Of a stretch of 57,030 nucleotides of DNA, positions 35,294-44,106 are shown piece by piece (positions within the stretch are counted from its first letter, which is position 1; each line of letters begins with the position of its first letter). Under the pieces are notes generated by a model. The model saw only the letters and a program-made list of their open reading frames with translations. It made no database searches and had not been told where the DNA came from. Source of the stretch: Spirochaetota bacterium (GTDB lineage Bacteria > Spirochaetota > Spirochaetia > SPDA01 > JAJSAL01); contig JAJSAL010000187.1 of the NCBI GenBank assembly GCA_024274705.1, forward strand, positions 1 through 57,030, written 5' to 3'. Made by a program: the position numbers and the translations under genes.

Positions 35294-36289
35294 ATGAGAC
35301 CAACAATTAACGATGTAGCAAAACAAGCCGGGGTATCAACAGCTACTGTTTCCAGAATAATAAATAAACAGACCGGGTATACAGCAGAAACCAGGCAAAA
35401 GGTAGTAAACATTATTCAGGAAATAGGATATAAGCCCAATGCAATCGCCAGAGGATTAGTGAATAAGCGTACAAAAACGATTGGCGTATTACTTCCCAGC
35501 TTATCAAGCAGACTGGCTTCTGCGTTGCTGAAGGGGATAGAGAATTCAGCTCATCAGTTAGATTATAGTGTAATAATTTGTAATACAGAGAGTGATGGGA
35601 AAAGGACCATTGAATATCTGGATGTTCTGAGTGAAAAACAAATTGATGGAATAATAATTACCAGTGAATGGTTAAAAGATGTATATGAAGAAGCAATAGA
35701 GGCGATGAAAATACCTGTTATTCTTGTTTTGACATCCTCCTCACACTTGCAGATTCCATACATAAAGGTTGATGACTACCGGGCGTCATATCAGGCAACA
35801 AAGTATCTGATAGGAAGGGGACACAAGGAAATAGGGATGATTAGTGGTACTAAAAAAGACAAACTTGCGGGTTTTCCCAGAATCAAAGGGTACAAACAGG
35901 CCCTCTCTGACAACCGTCTGACAATTTCTGAAGACCGCATTGTATATGGTGATTTTGCTTATAAAAGCGGAATAAGGTGCATGGAGGAGCTGTTGGAGAG
36001 ATCACCGGGTATTACTGCACTTTTTGCCGCAAGTGATGAAATGGCAGTAGGCGCTCTATCCTGCGCTTATAAAAAAGGAGTTAAAGTTCCCGATGATTTA
36101 TCGATAATCGGGTATGATGATACTCAGGATGCTGAGATGGCTATTCCTCCGTTAACCACTGTACATCAACCCATCTATGAAATGGGAGAAAAGGCGGTAG
36201 AAATGCTGTTAAACACCAAGGAAGCAGCAGGGAGTGTCGTAATGCCTCATCATATTGTTGAAAGAGATTCAGTAAGAACAATGGAGTAA
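35294..36289 (+). CDS. LacI-family transcriptional regulator
   Basis: 331 residues from ATG 35294. N-terminal HTH 'TINDVAKQAGVSTATVSRII' with the hinge helix 'KPNAIARGLVNKRT', then a periplasmic-binding-like effector domain ('TIGVLLPSLSSRLASALLKG', 'DGIIITSEWL', 'GMISGTKKDKLAGFPRIKGY', 'DDLSIIGYDD', 'PPLTTVHQPIYEMG'). It should bind the palindromes at 35258-35275 and 36327-36351 and respond to a sugar linked to the GH15/ABC genes. It starts the AT-richer block. The ribosome site (AAAGGG) is 14 bases away, a weak spacing. Confidence 0.93.
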   Translation: MRPTINDVAKQAGVSTATVSRIINKQTGYTAETRQKVVNIIQEIGYKPNAIARGLVNKRTKTIGVLLPSLSSRLASALLKGIENSAHQLDYSVIICNTESDGKRTIEYLDVLSEKQIDGIIITSEWLKDVYEEAIEAMKIPVILVLTSSSHLQIPYIKVDDYRASYQATKYLIGRGHKEIGMISGTKKDKLAGFPRIKGYKQALSDNRLTISEDRIVYGDFAYKSGIRCMEELLERSPGITALFAASDEMAVGALSCAYKKGVKVPDDLSIIGYDDTQDAEMAIPPLTTVHQPIYEMGEKAVEMLLNTKEAAGSVVMPHHIVERDSVRTME

Positions 36290-36292
36290 TTA

Positions 36293-36321
36293 TTCCCGGT
36301 TCCCAGGTTTTTTTTTATAAA
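36293..36321 (+). promoter_or_regulatory. Candidate promoter of GH15-ABC operon
   Basis: TTCCCG (36293-36298, poor -35) and TATAAA (36316-36321) are 17 bases apart, directly before the first operator at 36327. The poor -35 fits a regulated promoter, but the match is modest. Confidence 0.4.
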
Positions 36322-36326
36322 AGAGA

Positions 36327-36351
36327 GTAAGCGCTTACCGTAAACGCTTAC
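36327..36351. promoter_or_regulatory. Paired LacI-type operators
   Basis: GTAAGCGCTTAC (36327-36338) and GTAAACGCTTAC (36340-36351), two 12-bp sites with centres 13 bp apart, sharing the half site GTAA.CG with the operator upstream of the regulator. They lie just after the putative -10 and before the glucosidase gene, consistent with repression by the LacI-type protein. Confidence 0.8.
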
Positions 36352-36394
36352 CCGGAAGCATTTTTATGAAAAGGTATAGACAGGGTAAGCACTG

Positions 36395-37516
36395 TTGTCA
36401 GCAAAAGGTAAGGTATTTAACCAATTGAAAGACTTAAAACAAATAAGCATCAAACTGATACTTGAAAATCAAAATAGTTCCGGATCATATGTCGCTTCTC
36501 CTGATTTCCCTGTTTATCGCTACTCATGGTTAAGGGATGGCAGTTTTATCGCTTATTCCATGCTGATAAACGGAGAAACCGATTCATGCCGGAAATTCCT
36601 GAATTGGGTGGATGGTACTATTCAGCGGTATAAGTCCAAGATTGAGGTAATTGCTATAAAGCTTGCGAACAATCATACCTTATACCCGGAGGATTTCCTG
36701 TCTGCCAGATATACCCTTAATGGTATGGAAGTGCAGGATGATTGGCCTGTTTTTCAAATTGATGGATATGGAACGTGGCTGTGGTGCCTGGCTGAATATT
36801 GCCGGCTGACCGGGGATGACAGCCTGATAGAAAAATATCGGGACAGTATACAGGCTACAATCAACTATTTAACAATGGTCTGGAAACTACCCAATTATGA
36901 CTGCTGGGAAGAAAACGGCGATCAGGTTCATCCTTCAACACTTGCTTGTGTTTATGGCGGCATCGAAGGAATAAATCAATTTCTCAAAGAAAAGGAATTA
37001 TCTGAACTATCCCGGGATATCAGAAAATTCATTTTATCCAATCTTACGAAAAACGACTTGTTTCCAAAGTATATCGGTTCAGATAGCGTTGATTCCAGCC
37101 TTCTTTGGCTTTCGGTTCCTTTCAGCGTCGTAGAACCCGGTCACCCTGGTATGAAAAAAACCGTTAAGGCCATTGAAGAGAAACTACTTAAGGAAGGAGG
37201 TGTAAGAAGATATCCGGAAGATACATTTTATGGCGGAGGGCAGTGGATCCTCTTAACTTGCTGGCTCGCATGGTATTACGTGAAGATCGGAAAGATTCAG
37301 GAAGCAGAACAGCTCTTTGAATGGACCGTGATGCAAAGCGATGAAAGAGGACACCTGCCTGAACAGGTACAAACAGGTACAAGTGATCCTGACATTGTGA
37401 GGAAATGGGAAAAACGGTGGGGTAAAGTAGCCAAACCGTTATTATGGTCCCATTCCATGTTTCTTGTGCTTGTTCATGAGTTGGAAAGTCTGCAGTCTCA
37501 AAACGACTTCAGATAG
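36395..37516 (+). CDS. GH15 family glycoside hydrolase
   Basis: 373 residues from TTG 36395 (AGGGTAAG upstream). GH15 signatures: 'FPVYRYSWLRDGSFIAYSM' near residue 42, the catalytic-acid region 'PNYDCWEENGDQVHPST' near 170, and catalytic-base 'GHLPEQVQTGTSDPD' near 330, plus the (alpha/alpha)6 barrel pattern. GH15 includes glucoamylase, glucodextranase and trehalase. It lacks a signal peptide and the N-terminal beta domain of bacterial glucoamylases, so it is a cytoplasmic catalytic-core enzyme that likely splits imported alpha-glucosides. It is upstream of the importer genes and under the operators. Confidence 0.85.
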   Translation: MSAKGKVFNQLKDLKQISIKLILENQNSSGSYVASPDFPVYRYSWLRDGSFIAYSMLINGETDSCRKFLNWVDGTIQRYKSKIEVIAIKLANNHTLYPEDFLSARYTLNGMEVQDDWPVFQIDGYGTWLWCLAEYCRLTGDDSLIEKYRDSIQATINYLTMVWKLPNYDCWEENGDQVHPSTLACVYGGIEGINQFLKEKELSELSRDIRKFILSNLTKNDLFPKYIGSDSVDSSLLWLSVPFSVVEPGHPGMKKTVKAIEEKLLKEGGVRRYPEDTFYGGGQWILLTCWLAWYYVKIGKIQEAEQLFEWTVMQSDERGHLPEQVQTGTSDPDIVRKWEKRWGKVAKPLLWSHSMFLVLVHELESLQSQNDFR

Positions 37517-37522
37517 TGTTAA

Positions 37523-37546
37523 ACTTGTTTCATAATAGGAACAAGT
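37523..37546 (+). repeat. Intercistronic hairpin
   Basis: A 7-bp stem ACTTGTT / AACAAGT with a 10-base loop lies between the GH15 stop and the binding-protein gene. No T-run follows. It may stabilise or process mRNA upstream of the binding-protein gene. Confidence 0.4.
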
Positions 37547-37644
37547 ATGCTTTATGGTGGAAAAAAATCCTGATGGAATTCAGCCGTTATTTGAGTGCTG
37601 AATAAGGATTATTCACCCGGAACGAATTAAAGGAGATTAAAGAA

Positions 37645-38880
37645 ATGACGAAAAGAATGATTTGCACTATTTGCGCTCTATTACTGGTATTTGCCGCACT
37701 GCCCCTTTTTGGAGCTGGTAAGCAGGAAGCCAAGAATGAAATTGTGAAGCTTGAATTGTTCCAGAACAAGGAAGAGGCTGTAGGGACTTTTGACGAGCTC
37801 ATTGCCAGGTTTGAGGAGAAATATCCTGACATTGATATCGAACAAAACAATGTTCCAGAATTTGAAACAGTACTGATGACCCGTATGGCGAAAGACGATT
37901 TACCTGCAATTATTGCAATGGGAGGAACCGCTGACTGGGGTGAGTTGGCGAAGGCAGGGTATCTGTACGATTTTTCAAATGATTCACTTGTGGACCTGGT
38001 ACATAAGGGGTATTTTGCCCAGCTGAAAAAACGAACGGGTCTTGAGGGACTGTACGGAATCCCGTATGCTGTAAATGCGAACACGGTCCTTTATAATAAG
38101 GCAAAATTCAGAGAGCTTGGGCTGTCGGTTCCGAAGACATGGGACGAATTTATCGCTGCAGCGGAAACATCCAAAGCTGCCGGAGAGACACCATTTTATT
38201 TAACTCTGAAGGATGCCTGGACGGCAATGGTTTCCTTCAATGCATTAGCCGCCAATCTTCAGGGAGACGATTTTATAGAAAAGCGTCGAACAGGTGACAC
38301 ATCATTTCAGGAACGATATGTCGAGGTAGCTGAGAAAATGTTGACGATTCTGAAGTATGGTCATAAAGACAATTTCGGAGTTGGCTACAGCGATGGGAAT
38401 ATGGCATTTGCTAATGGTGAATCTGTTATGTATATACAGGGAGTATGGGCAATTGGATCAATCCTGAAAGCAAATCCTGATATTGAACTGGGTGTCTTTG
38501 CTATGCCTGTTTTGAATGATCCTGATAAGAACAGACTCGTCTCGGGAGTAGACACGTTATTTGCTATTTCAAAAGACACGGAATATATAAAAGAAGCACT
38601 GCTTTTTATTAACTTCCTTCTCGAGCCTGAAAATGCACAATACTATATTGACCAGGAAAAGCAGTTTTCAGCTGTAAAAGGTGTGTTTCAGAAAGATCCG
38701 GTTATGGAAGGTATTAAAGTCAATTTTGAAACAGGAAGAGTCACCGGTTTTCCGGATCATTTTTATCTTCCCGGGATGCAGGTTCCTAACCTTGTTCAGG
38801 AATTCCTTATCAATGGTGATGTAGATGCATTCTTAAAGATAATGGATGATGAGTGGGATAAAGTCCAGCAACGTCAGTAA
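37645..38880 (+). CDS. Sugar ABC transporter substrate-binding protein
   Basis: 411 residues. Signal peptide MTKRMICTICALLLVFAALP followed by 'FGAGKQEAK', a spirochaete-like export junction. Type II binding fold: 'FDELIARFEEKYPDIDIE' near 55, 'GIPYAVNANTVLYNKAKF' near 140, 'NGESVMYIQGVWAIGSIL' near 260, and 'EALLFINFLLEPENAQYY' near 310. ATG follows AAAGGAG. Probably binds an oligosaccharide taken up through the next two gene products. A hairpin separates it from the permeases. Confidence 0.9.
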   Translation: MTKRMICTICALLLVFAALPLFGAGKQEAKNEIVKLELFQNKEEAVGTFDELIARFEEKYPDIDIEQNNVPEFETVLMTRMAKDDLPAIIAMGGTADWGELAKAGYLYDFSNDSLVDLVHKGYFAQLKKRTGLEGLYGIPYAVNANTVLYNKAKFRELGLSVPKTWDEFIAAAETSKAAGETPFYLTLKDAWTAMVSFNALAANLQGDDFIEKRRTGDTSFQERYVEVAEKMLTILKYGHKDNFGVGYSDGNMAFANGESVMYIQGVWAIGSILKANPDIELGVFAMPVLNDPDKNRLVSGVDTLFAISKDTEYIKEALLFINFLLEPENAQYYIDQEKQFSAVKGVFQKDPVMEGIKVNFETGRVTGFPDHFYLPGMQVPNLVQEFLINGDVDAFLKIMDDEWDKVQQRQ

Positions 38881-38887
38881 TAACTAA

Positions 38888-38917
38888 ATGGGCATGCAGC
38901 AATGCATGCCCATTTTA
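38888..38917 (+). terminator. Attenuating hairpin between binding protein and permeases
   Basis: A 10-bp perfect stem ATGGGCATGC / GCATGCCCAT with 6-base loop (38898-38903) is followed by only TTTT then AAAA. This is a weak terminator or RNA-stabilising hairpin, typical of operons in which the binding protein is made in excess over the membrane components. Confidence 0.65.
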
Positions 38918-38931
38918 AAAAGGAGGCTCAG

Positions 38932-39801
38932 TTGGAAATGCACAAAGGAAAATACGCATATCTGCTGATGACAATGCCCGCACTACTTTTGTTTTTCATA
39001 TTTCATACTTATCCGGCACTAAACGGGATTTTTTATAGCTTTACGAACTGGAGAGGTTTTGGTGATTGGAAGTTCATAGGTTTAAAAAATTATATTAATG
39101 TGTTTAGAGATTCAAGGGCCTTGGATGCCTATTTCTTTACCTTCAAGTTTGCGGTAATTTCAACCATACTTGTAAATACTTTAAGCCTGGCAGTTGCTCT
39201 CGGTTTAAATGCACGCATTAAATTTAAGAATTTTTTCCGGGCACTGTATTTTTTTCCTAACATCCTGAGTATATTGATTATCGGATTTATTTTCAATTAC
39301 ATATTCGGAAAGATTATTCCTCCTGTTGCTCAAAGCCTGGGTATCGAGGCTCTTTCCAGGAATATTCTGGGGAATCCCGACTCGGCATGGATCGGTGTGT
39401 CCCTGGTTGCTGTCTGGCAGGCCGCAGCTTTCAATACGATAATATACCTGGCCGGCCTTCAAACTATTCCGGAAGAACTGTATGAGGCATCGCTTATTGA
39501 TGGTGCAGGCCAATGGAAGAAATTTTGGAATATTACTTTTCCATTGATCGCACCGTTTTGTACTATCAATATGGTGATAGCGATGAAGGGGTTTTTACAG
39601 GCATTCGGACTTATTCTGGCCCTGACCGGTGGAGGACCGGGCCGCGCAACGGAAACTATTTCAATTATTATCTATAGGGGCGGATTTAAGGGGGGAGAAT
39701 TCGCATACCAATCAGCAAATGCTGTTATTTTTCTTATCTTCCTGGTTACCATTTCATTACTGCAAATTCGATTCTTACAAAAACGTGAGGTTCAATTATA
39801 A
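38932..39801 (+). CDS. Sugar ABC permease, MalF/UgpA type
   Basis: About 290 residues. TTG 38932 has AGGAGG five bases upstream; ATG 38938 is a close alternative. Six helices, with 'FIFHTYPALNGIFYSFTNW' near the start, and the coupling EAA loop 'EELYEASLIDGAGQWKKFWN' near residue 185 that contacts the ATPase. 'LALTGGGPGRATETISIIIY' near 230 is a typical MalF-family loop. It overlaps the next permease by one base (TAATG). Confidence 0.92.
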   Translation: MEMHKGKYAYLLMTMPALLLFFIFHTYPALNGIFYSFTNWRGFGDWKFIGLKNYINVFRDSRALDAYFFTFKFAVISTILVNTLSLAVALGLNARIKFKNFFRALYFFPNILSILIIGFIFNYIFGKIIPPVAQSLGIEALSRNILGNPDSAWIGVSLVAVWQAAAFNTIIYLAGLQTIPEELYEASLIDGAGQWKKFWNITFPLIAPFCTINMVIAMKGFLQAFGLILALTGGGPGRATETISIIIYRGGFKGGEFAYQSANAVIFLIFLVTISLLQIRFLQKREVQL

Positions 39802-40622
39802 TGCAACGAAAAAAATATAACTGGGTCATCACTTTCTTTATATTTATGGGATCATTAGTTATACTGTTTCCTTTATATCTCTCGATAACAACTGCATTGA
39901 AAACTCCGCAGGAACTCGCGGCGTCCCGTCTTGCTTTTCCGTCAGGATTACACTTTGAGAATTTTATTACTGCGATTGAAATGACTAATTTCTTTAACGC
40001 CCTTAAGAATAGTTTGATTATAACTGTGTCAGCCGTTTCAATAACAATTCTTACCAACTCAATGGTAGCCTACGCGATTGCAAGAAATATGCATAAAAAT
40101 TTTTATAAAGGACTGTATTTTTACTTTATAAGTGCCATGTTTATTCCTTTTCCCATTATCATGCTTCCGATTGTCAAACAGACTCATGCAATGGGCATGG
40201 ATAATCCTGTTGGAATAATATTCCTGTATATTGTTTATGGATTAGCCTTTAATATTTTCGTGTATGTCGGATATATCAAATCTATTCCACTGGCCCTTGA
40301 AGAAGCCGCCATTATAGACGGAGCAAGTATATGGGCTCTGTTCTGGAAAGTAATTTTTCCTCTTCTTGCTCCCATGAATGCAACAGTCGGCATACTTTCC
40401 TCCTTGTGGATATGGAACGATTTTATGCTGCCGCTTATTATTTTAACCAAGCGCAGTATGATGACCCTTCCTCTTGTGCAGTTTGTTTTTCAATCTCAAT
40501 TTTCAACTGATTATAATTTAGCATTTTCATCTTATCTATTGGCTCTTTTGCCAATGATAATTGTTTTTCTTTTCGCTCAGAAATGGATCATCAGCGGAGT
40601 AATGAAGGGAGGAATTAAATAA
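39801..40622 (+). CDS. Sugar ABC permease, MalG/UgpE type
   Basis: 273 residues, six helices. EAA loop 'LALEEAAIIDGASIWALFW' near 165 and 'WIWNDFMLPLIILTKRSMM' near 205, as in MalG-type proteins; the end is 'QKWIISGVMKGGIK'. With the preceding permease it forms the membrane channel. No ATPase gene follows before the intergenic region at 40623-40838, in which I see no gene or terminator. Confidence 0.92.
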   Translation: MQRKKYNWVITFFIFMGSLVILFPLYLSITTALKTPQELAASRLAFPSGLHFENFITAIEMTNFFNALKNSLIITVSAVSITILTNSMVAYAIARNMHKNFYKGLYFYFISAMFIPFPIIMLPIVKQTHAMGMDNPVGIIFLYIVYGLAFNIFVYVGYIKSIPLALEEAAIIDGASIWALFWKVIFPLLAPMNATVGILSSLWIWNDFMLPLIILTKRSMMTLPLVQFVFQSQFSTDYNLAFSSYLLALLPMIIVFLFAQKWIISGVMKGGIK

Positions 40623-40838
40623 TTATAAATGACGGTTTCAAGGGTTACATCGATCAATAGTAAAAGTTGTTTCCGTTCCGGTTCAATAAATACGCGCAAG
40701 TTCCCTTGCCCAAAAAGCTGAAGAATTTTGGCACATTGCTTTTATCGTGTAAATTCCAGAGTTAAATCGACAACCTTGTATGATTCCTCCTGATTATCCC
40801 CCAATAACTCAGGGATTTCGAATGATTATCGTATTTCC

Positions 40839-40867
40839 TTGACGTCCCCGGTTCATCGTGGTAGATT
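40839..40867 (+). promoter_or_regulatory. Promoter of the PEP-repeat LysM-like gene
   Basis: TTGACG (40839-40844), 17-base spacer, TAGATT (40862-40867, 4 of 6). Start near 40874, just before GGAGG and the ATG at 40884. Confidence 0.5.
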
Positions 40868-40883
40868 TTTTATTGGAGGAATC

Positions 40884-42248
40884 ATGAAAAGTTTGCTGAA
40901 GCTCCTCGCTATTCTAAGTATATTTCTTATCCTTGCGTTCTGTGCTTCCGTACCGGAAGAGCCTGCACCGGAGCCCGAACCGGAAGTAGTGATAGAAGAG
41001 CCGGTACCTGAACCGGAGCCTGCACCTGCACCGGAGCCCGAACCGGAAGTAGTGATAGAAGAGCCGGAACCAGAACCGGAACCGGAACCTGTTGTGCAGC
41101 CGCTGACAGATGAAGAGATTGCCCGGGCCCGGGATGCTCTTGAACGGGCGAAGGATGCAGAAGCCGATAGATATGCTCCCGATGAATACGGGTTAGCTGT
41201 GGATGAGTTCCAGGAAGCCCTTGCCATGGCAGAAGCGGACCCGGATGGTGCACGGGAACACCTTAAGCAGTCAATTGCATACGCGGAAGAAGCTACTGAA
41301 GTTGCAACCGCCTTGATCTACAACCGGTATATAACTACCCTGGAAAATTACGAAAAAAAGCTGGCTGATATTAATGCCGATAAATATGATCCTGAAAAAA
41401 CCCGGGAACTCTACGATGAAGTGAAAAACACTTTGCAGGTGTTCCAGGAAGGGAACTACACGGAAGCACGGAGTAAGGGAGACCAGTTGGTAGAGAAACT
41501 GATGGATTTCTATTCTACCCTGGATGAAAATATCCGCTGGTCCGGAATCCTCAAGAGAGATACGGAACGGTACATGGATGATGCTGATGAAGTGGAAGCT
41601 TTTATTTGGGCTCCGGAGATCCTCGAAGAGGCAGTGATTCTCTATGCCAGGGGACTCGAAGAGGGAAGAAACTACCGGCTGCAGCACAGTATCGATCTGT
41701 TGAGTAAGGCAAAAGGACTGGCCCTGCGGGCTGTCAGGGTTTCGCCCCAAAGAAAACAGGAGTACCAGACGAACTCCCTTATGAGTGAAGTGGAAAAGGA
41801 CATTGAAGATGCTTCCCGCCTGACCATAATAACGGAAGATGGAAGGATCATCGGGCCTGAAGAAGAGGAGAAGAACGATGACCAGTCCTTCCTTCTTATA
41901 GAGGATGGCATCAGGGTCCTGGGGGATCTGCAAACCTCCACCCTCCTGGATGAAGCCAGGGAACTGTGGCGGTTAGGCGTACAGGAAAAGGAAGAGGGAA
42001 ACTATGAAAAAGCCGACGAGTATTTTGAAGAAGCAGGTGCCCTGATTCACAAATACAAAGCCATGGCAATTGGAGAAACAAAACCCCTCACCATCTATGA
42101 AACGAACACGCTATGGTATATTGCAGACATGGAATACGGTAATCCCTTTCTCTGGCCCGTTATCTGGCTCTATAACAAGGAACATATCCAAGACCCGGAT
42201 TTTCTTCGGCCCGGCTGGAAAATCACGATCCCTCTGGGATTACCATGA
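40884..42248 (+). CDS. PEP-repeat lipoprotein with LysM-like C-terminus
   Basis: 454 residues from ATG 40884 (TTGGAGGAA upstream). Signal peptide with an atypical lipobox 'LILAFC', of the permissive spirochaete kind. Residues about 23-60 are a low-complexity Pro-Glu linker, including two copies of a 21-residue unit containing 'PEVVIEEP'. It is followed by a long helical region with repeated 'EE..ARDALERAKDAEADRY' and 'NYEKADEYFEEAGAL', resembling tetratricopeptide-type helices. The last 50 residues ('YETNTLWYIADMEYGNPF' then 'LRPGWKITIPLGLP') have the LysM/LysM-like peptidoglycan-binding shape. Role: envelope, perhaps cell-wall anchored. Confidence 0.85.
   Translation: MKSLLKLLAILSIFLILAFCASVPEEPAPEPEPEVVIEEPVPEPEPAPAPEPEPEVVIEEPEPEPEPEPVVQPLTDEEIARARDALERAKDAEADRYAPDEYGLAVDEFQEALAMAEADPDGAREHLKQSIAYAEEATEVATALIYNRYITTLENYEKKLADINADKYDPEKTRELYDEVKNTLQVFQEGNYTEARSKGDQLVEKLMDFYSTLDENIRWSGILKRDTERYMDDADEVEAFIWAPEILEEAVILYARGLEEGRNYRLQHSIDLLSKAKGLALRAVRVSPQRKQEYQTNSLMSEVEKDIEDASRLTIITEDGRIIGPEEEEKNDDQSFLLIEDGIRVLGDLQTSTLLDEARELWRLGVQEKEEGNYEKADEYFEEAGALIHKYKAMAIGETKPLTIYETNTLWYIADMEYGNPFLWPVIWLYNKEHIQDPDFLRPGWKITIPLGLP
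40962..41067 (+). repeat. Pro-Glu coding repeat
   Basis: A 43-base stretch beginning CCTGCACCGGAGCCCG at 40962 recurs with an identical sequence at 41025, a 63-base (21-codon) offset that encodes the PEP linker. The copies are nearly identical, so expansion or contraction by slippage is likely. Confidence 0.85.
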
Positions 42249-43760
42249 TTGAAGGCAGCAGTCGTCGTTCCTCCTCTCCGTGACTTTTACAGAACGCGTC
42301 ATAGGCACTCTGCCCTTGGACCGCACGTAGCCGCTTCTCTCCTTGAACAATCCGGTGTGGATATATCGTTTTATCATTTCCCGGTTCAGGGAAAAAGGGG
42401 ACACACTATCCCGGTACCGAAGGAGCTGGGATATCTCAAACCGTATATTCTGCCCAGGGAGACCGGGCCGGTTTCCTTTTTTACCGGGTACCGCCTGTTC
42501 GGACCTGACACCCCTAAGTGCGGAGAAATCATTCTCAGGAACAATCCTGATATTGTATTTCTAAGTTGTTTCGCGTTCTGTTACGCCCGGGACTGCCTTG
42601 ATCTGGCAATGGCGATAAAACGGAGCGCTCCTGAAGTGATAATCGCGGCCGGCGGTGCAGGGGTCAGTGCCTTTCCGGAATACTTCATAAGCACTCCATG
42701 GGTAGACTTTGCCTTCACCGGGGAAATCGAACATGCCCTGCCCCGGTTCATCCGGCACTTTTCACCGGGAACCGGCGGATCATCCCCTGATTTTTCAGGG
42801 GTACCAGGTCTGCACTACAAAGGGGGGAAGAATCCTCCTGACGCGCCGGAGCCCATTCCCGGATTCTCCATCACCCGGGAAAACGGTAAGGAATGTTATG
42901 TCTCCCTTTCCCTCACCCGGGGGTGTCCGAAACAGTGCCGGTTCTGTTCGGTTCACCTTTCCCAGGGTTCGTCATTCCGCAAGGTGCCCTTAGGCAGGGT
43001 GGAAGCCCTTTTCAACAACCTCCCGGCCGGGAAAAAGGTCGTACTTAATTTCGAAGACGACAACATCCTGGCTGATGAAGAATATGTGACCGAACTGCTC
43101 TCACTTGTTTCCCGAATCCTGCCGGGCGCGGGAATCAAGGCAGAAAACGGAATCGACTACATGTTTCTTTCGGAATCCATGACCGTCAGGCTGATTGAAT
43201 CCGGCATGACCCAATTCAATCTTTCTCTGGGAGCAGTACCACCGAATATCCTGGAAGCGGAGGACAGGTCATCAAACATCACACATTACCGGAAGATCTG
43301 TAGAATTCTCGAAGAGAACCACATTCCCCTCATAACCTACTTTATCTGCGGCCTGGCATCGGACACACCCGGCTCTGTTGCGGAAACACTTTTGTTTCTT
43401 TCCAAGCAGAACACCCTTATCGGTATTTCCCTGTTTTATCCGGTTCCCGGCCTCAAGGATTTCCAGGACAGGTCCGTTTTTGATGATGCGGCCCCCTTTT
43501 TAAGTGCATCCAGCTCGGCCTTTCCCTGGAACCGTTCACTTTCCACCGCCCAGATGATTACCGCCTTCCGTCTTACCCGGTTTATCAACCTCCTTAAAAA
43601 GAAACACCTTTCCGGAATCGAAGAGGACCTGGTCAGAAAAAGCCTGGCTTCATCAACACTCCACACCCTGATCAATACCGGGGGCTCCCGGGAGATTATC
43701 CCTGTTCCGAATCTGGACACCGGGATGCAGCACCATGTGCTCTCCGCCCTGCTGTATTGA
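42249..43760 (+). CDS. B12-binding radical SAM protein
   Basis: 503 residues from TTG 42249 immediately after the previous TGA (42246-42248). N-terminal cobalamin-binding-like domain 'NPDIVFLSCFAFCYARDCLD' with 'EVIIAAGGAGVSAFPEYFI'; radical-SAM cysteines in 'SLTRGCPKQCRFCSVHLSQG' near residue 228; 'VVLNFEDDNILADEEYVTEL' near 265; 'YFICGLASDTPGSVAETL' near 370. No family name is evident; the substrate is unknown. It is likely co-transcribed with the LysM-like gene, with which it shares no overlap. Its 3' end runs to the edge of the palindromic repeat array. Confidence 0.85.
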   Translation: MKAAVVVPPLRDFYRTRHRHSALGPHVAASLLEQSGVDISFYHFPVQGKRGHTIPVPKELGYLKPYILPRETGPVSFFTGYRLFGPDTPKCGEIILRNNPDIVFLSCFAFCYARDCLDLAMAIKRSAPEVIIAAGGAGVSAFPEYFISTPWVDFAFTGEIEHALPRFIRHFSPGTGGSSPDFSGVPGLHYKGGKNPPDAPEPIPGFSITRENGKECYVSLSLTRGCPKQCRFCSVHLSQGSSFRKVPLGRVEALFNNLPAGKKVVLNFEDDNILADEEYVTELLSLVSRILPGAGIKAENGIDYMFLSESMTVRLIESGMTQFNLSLGAVPPNILEAEDRSSNITHYRKICRILEENHIPLITYFICGLASDTPGSVAETLLFLSKQNTLIGISLFYPVPGLKDFQDRSVFDDAAPFLSASSSAFPWNRSLSTAQMITAFRLTRFINLLKKKHLSGIEEDLVRKSLASSTLHTLINTGGSREIIPVPNLDTGMQHHVLSALLY

Positions 43761-44081
43761 CCGGCCTTTTTCGCTACCCTGCTTGTGGAGGCTACTTTGC
43801 GTTGAGCTACCCTCACGGATGAGCTACTTAGCAAAGTTGACCGGCCCTTTTACCCATAGATTATGTGGAGGCAAGGTTGCGCTAAGCTGCCCCCACGGTT
43901 CCCGCTGCTTAGCAACCTTGACCGGCCCTTTTACCCCCCTGCTTGTGGAGGCTACTTTGCGTTGAGCTACCCTCACGGATGAGCTACTTAGCAAAGTTGA
44001 CCGGCCCTTTTACCCATAGATTATGTGGAGGCAAGGTTGCGCTAAGCTGCCCCCACGGTTCCCGCTGCTTAGGAACCTTGA
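43761..44081 (+). repeat. Tandem array of four ~80-bp palindromic repeats
   Basis: Four units of about 79-81 bp (43761-43840, 43841-43921, 43922-44000, 44001-44081) arranged a-b-a-b, so the full period is 160 bp. All share CCGGCC.TTTT, TGTGGAGGC, a central CCCTCACGG/CCCCCACGG, and CTTAG.AA. Type a has arms ACTTTGC / GCAAAGT; type b has arms CAAGGTTGC / GCAACCTTG. The two stems differ by paired changes, which suggests selection for the hairpin. In the last copy the 3' arm reads GGAACC, breaking one pair. Spurious short frames across it encode Cys/Pro-rich repeats and are not considered genes. Confidence 0.85.
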
Positions 44082-44106
44082 CAATTCCCGGATGCATCCG
44101 TAGGAT
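44078..44106 (+). promoter_or_regulatory. Promoter of hom formed by the repeat-array edge
   Basis: TTGACA (44078-44083), 17-base spacer, TAGGAT (44101-44106, 4 of 6). The -35 is the 3' end of the last repeat, where other units read TTGACC. Confidence 0.45.

Noticed and set aside
37523..37546. Hairpin before the sugar-binding gene as a LacI operator
   Set aside because: It lacks the CG-centred GTAA.CG..TTAC pattern of the other sites.
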